Positions 5,739 to 5,769 of a stretch of DNA of 5,769 nt are shown here, piece after piece; position 1 is the first letter of the stretch; every line of letters starts with the position of its first letter. Position numbers and translations under genes: made by a program. The stretch comes from Syntrophomonas sp. GTDB lineage: Bacteria > Bacillota > Syntrophomonadia > Syntrophomonadales > Syntrophomonadaceae. Location of the stretch: assembly GCA_028693695.1 (NCBI GenBank), contig JAQUUV010000008.1:1-5769 (forward strand), read 5' to 3'. The notes under the pieces were generated by a model that had not been told where the DNA came from, searched no databases, and saw nothing but the letters and a program-made list of their open reading frames with translations.

Positions 5739-5769
5739 ATACCTAATCCTCCTATCTTTCTCCAGTTTA
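5739..5769 (-). promoter_or_regulatory. purC leader with ribosome binding site
   Basis: These 31 bases upstream of purC contain AGGAGG at 5753-5748, 9 bases from the ATG. A TAA occurs at 5769-5767 at the very edge and could be the stop of an upstream operon gene, but there is no coding sequence in view to support that. No promoter elements can be recognised in so short a piece. Confidence 0.6.

Overview
The window is a stretch of a de novo purine biosynthesis operon, entirely on the minus strand. In transcription order (high to low coordinates) it holds purC, a decayed purS fragment, purF, purM, purN, purH and the first 25 codons of purD. Together these genes cover PRPP to phosphoribosylamine (PurF), the start of glycinamide ribonucleotide formation (PurD, partial), GAR formylation (PurN), AIR ring closure (PurM), SAICAR synthesis (PurC), and the last two steps to IMP (PurH). 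FGAM synthetase (PurL/PurS/PurQ) is not intact here. PurE, PurK and PurB are not visible either and may lie upstream, outside the window.

The organism looks like a low-to-mid GC Gram-positive of the class Clostridia. This rests on strong AGGAGG-type ribosome binding sites before most genes, a GTG start (purD) and possible TTG starts, the C-F-M-N-H-D gene order, and a PurF of the Bacillus type with propeptide, catalytic cysteine and 4Fe-4S cysteines. The repeats carrying GGGGACGGTTCTC resemble dispersed elements I recall from anaerobic Firmicutes such as Syntrophomonas and Pelotomaculum relatives. That is memory, not a search, and I cannot name the species.

Layout: 5739-5769 is the 5' leader of purC with its ribosome binding site. 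purC occupies 5025-5738. The 201-base purC-purF gap (4824-5024) holds a long inverted repeat (4930-5005) and then the start of a broken purS gene (4903 to about 4811) that runs into the 5' end of purF. purF is 3408-4823. The 110-base gap before purM holds a second inverted repeat of the same family (3321-3392). purM (2260-3297) and purN (1637-2263) overlap by four bases; purH (104-1621) follows 15 bases later and purD begins at 77. No terminator or recognisable promoter is visible, so the window appears to be the interior of one transcription unit.

Two things stand out. First, the purC-purF junction keeps the ribosome binding site, start codon and about 30 frameshifted codons of purS, exactly where Bacillus-type operons carry purS-purQ-purL. 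This suggests those genes were deleted and FGAM synthetase is supplied from elsewhere. Second, the only two roomy intergenic gaps each contain a perfect 27-bp inverted repeat whose arms share a core but differ, with matching compensating changes, at the outer stem. This is the layout of a REP/BIME-like mobile repeat.
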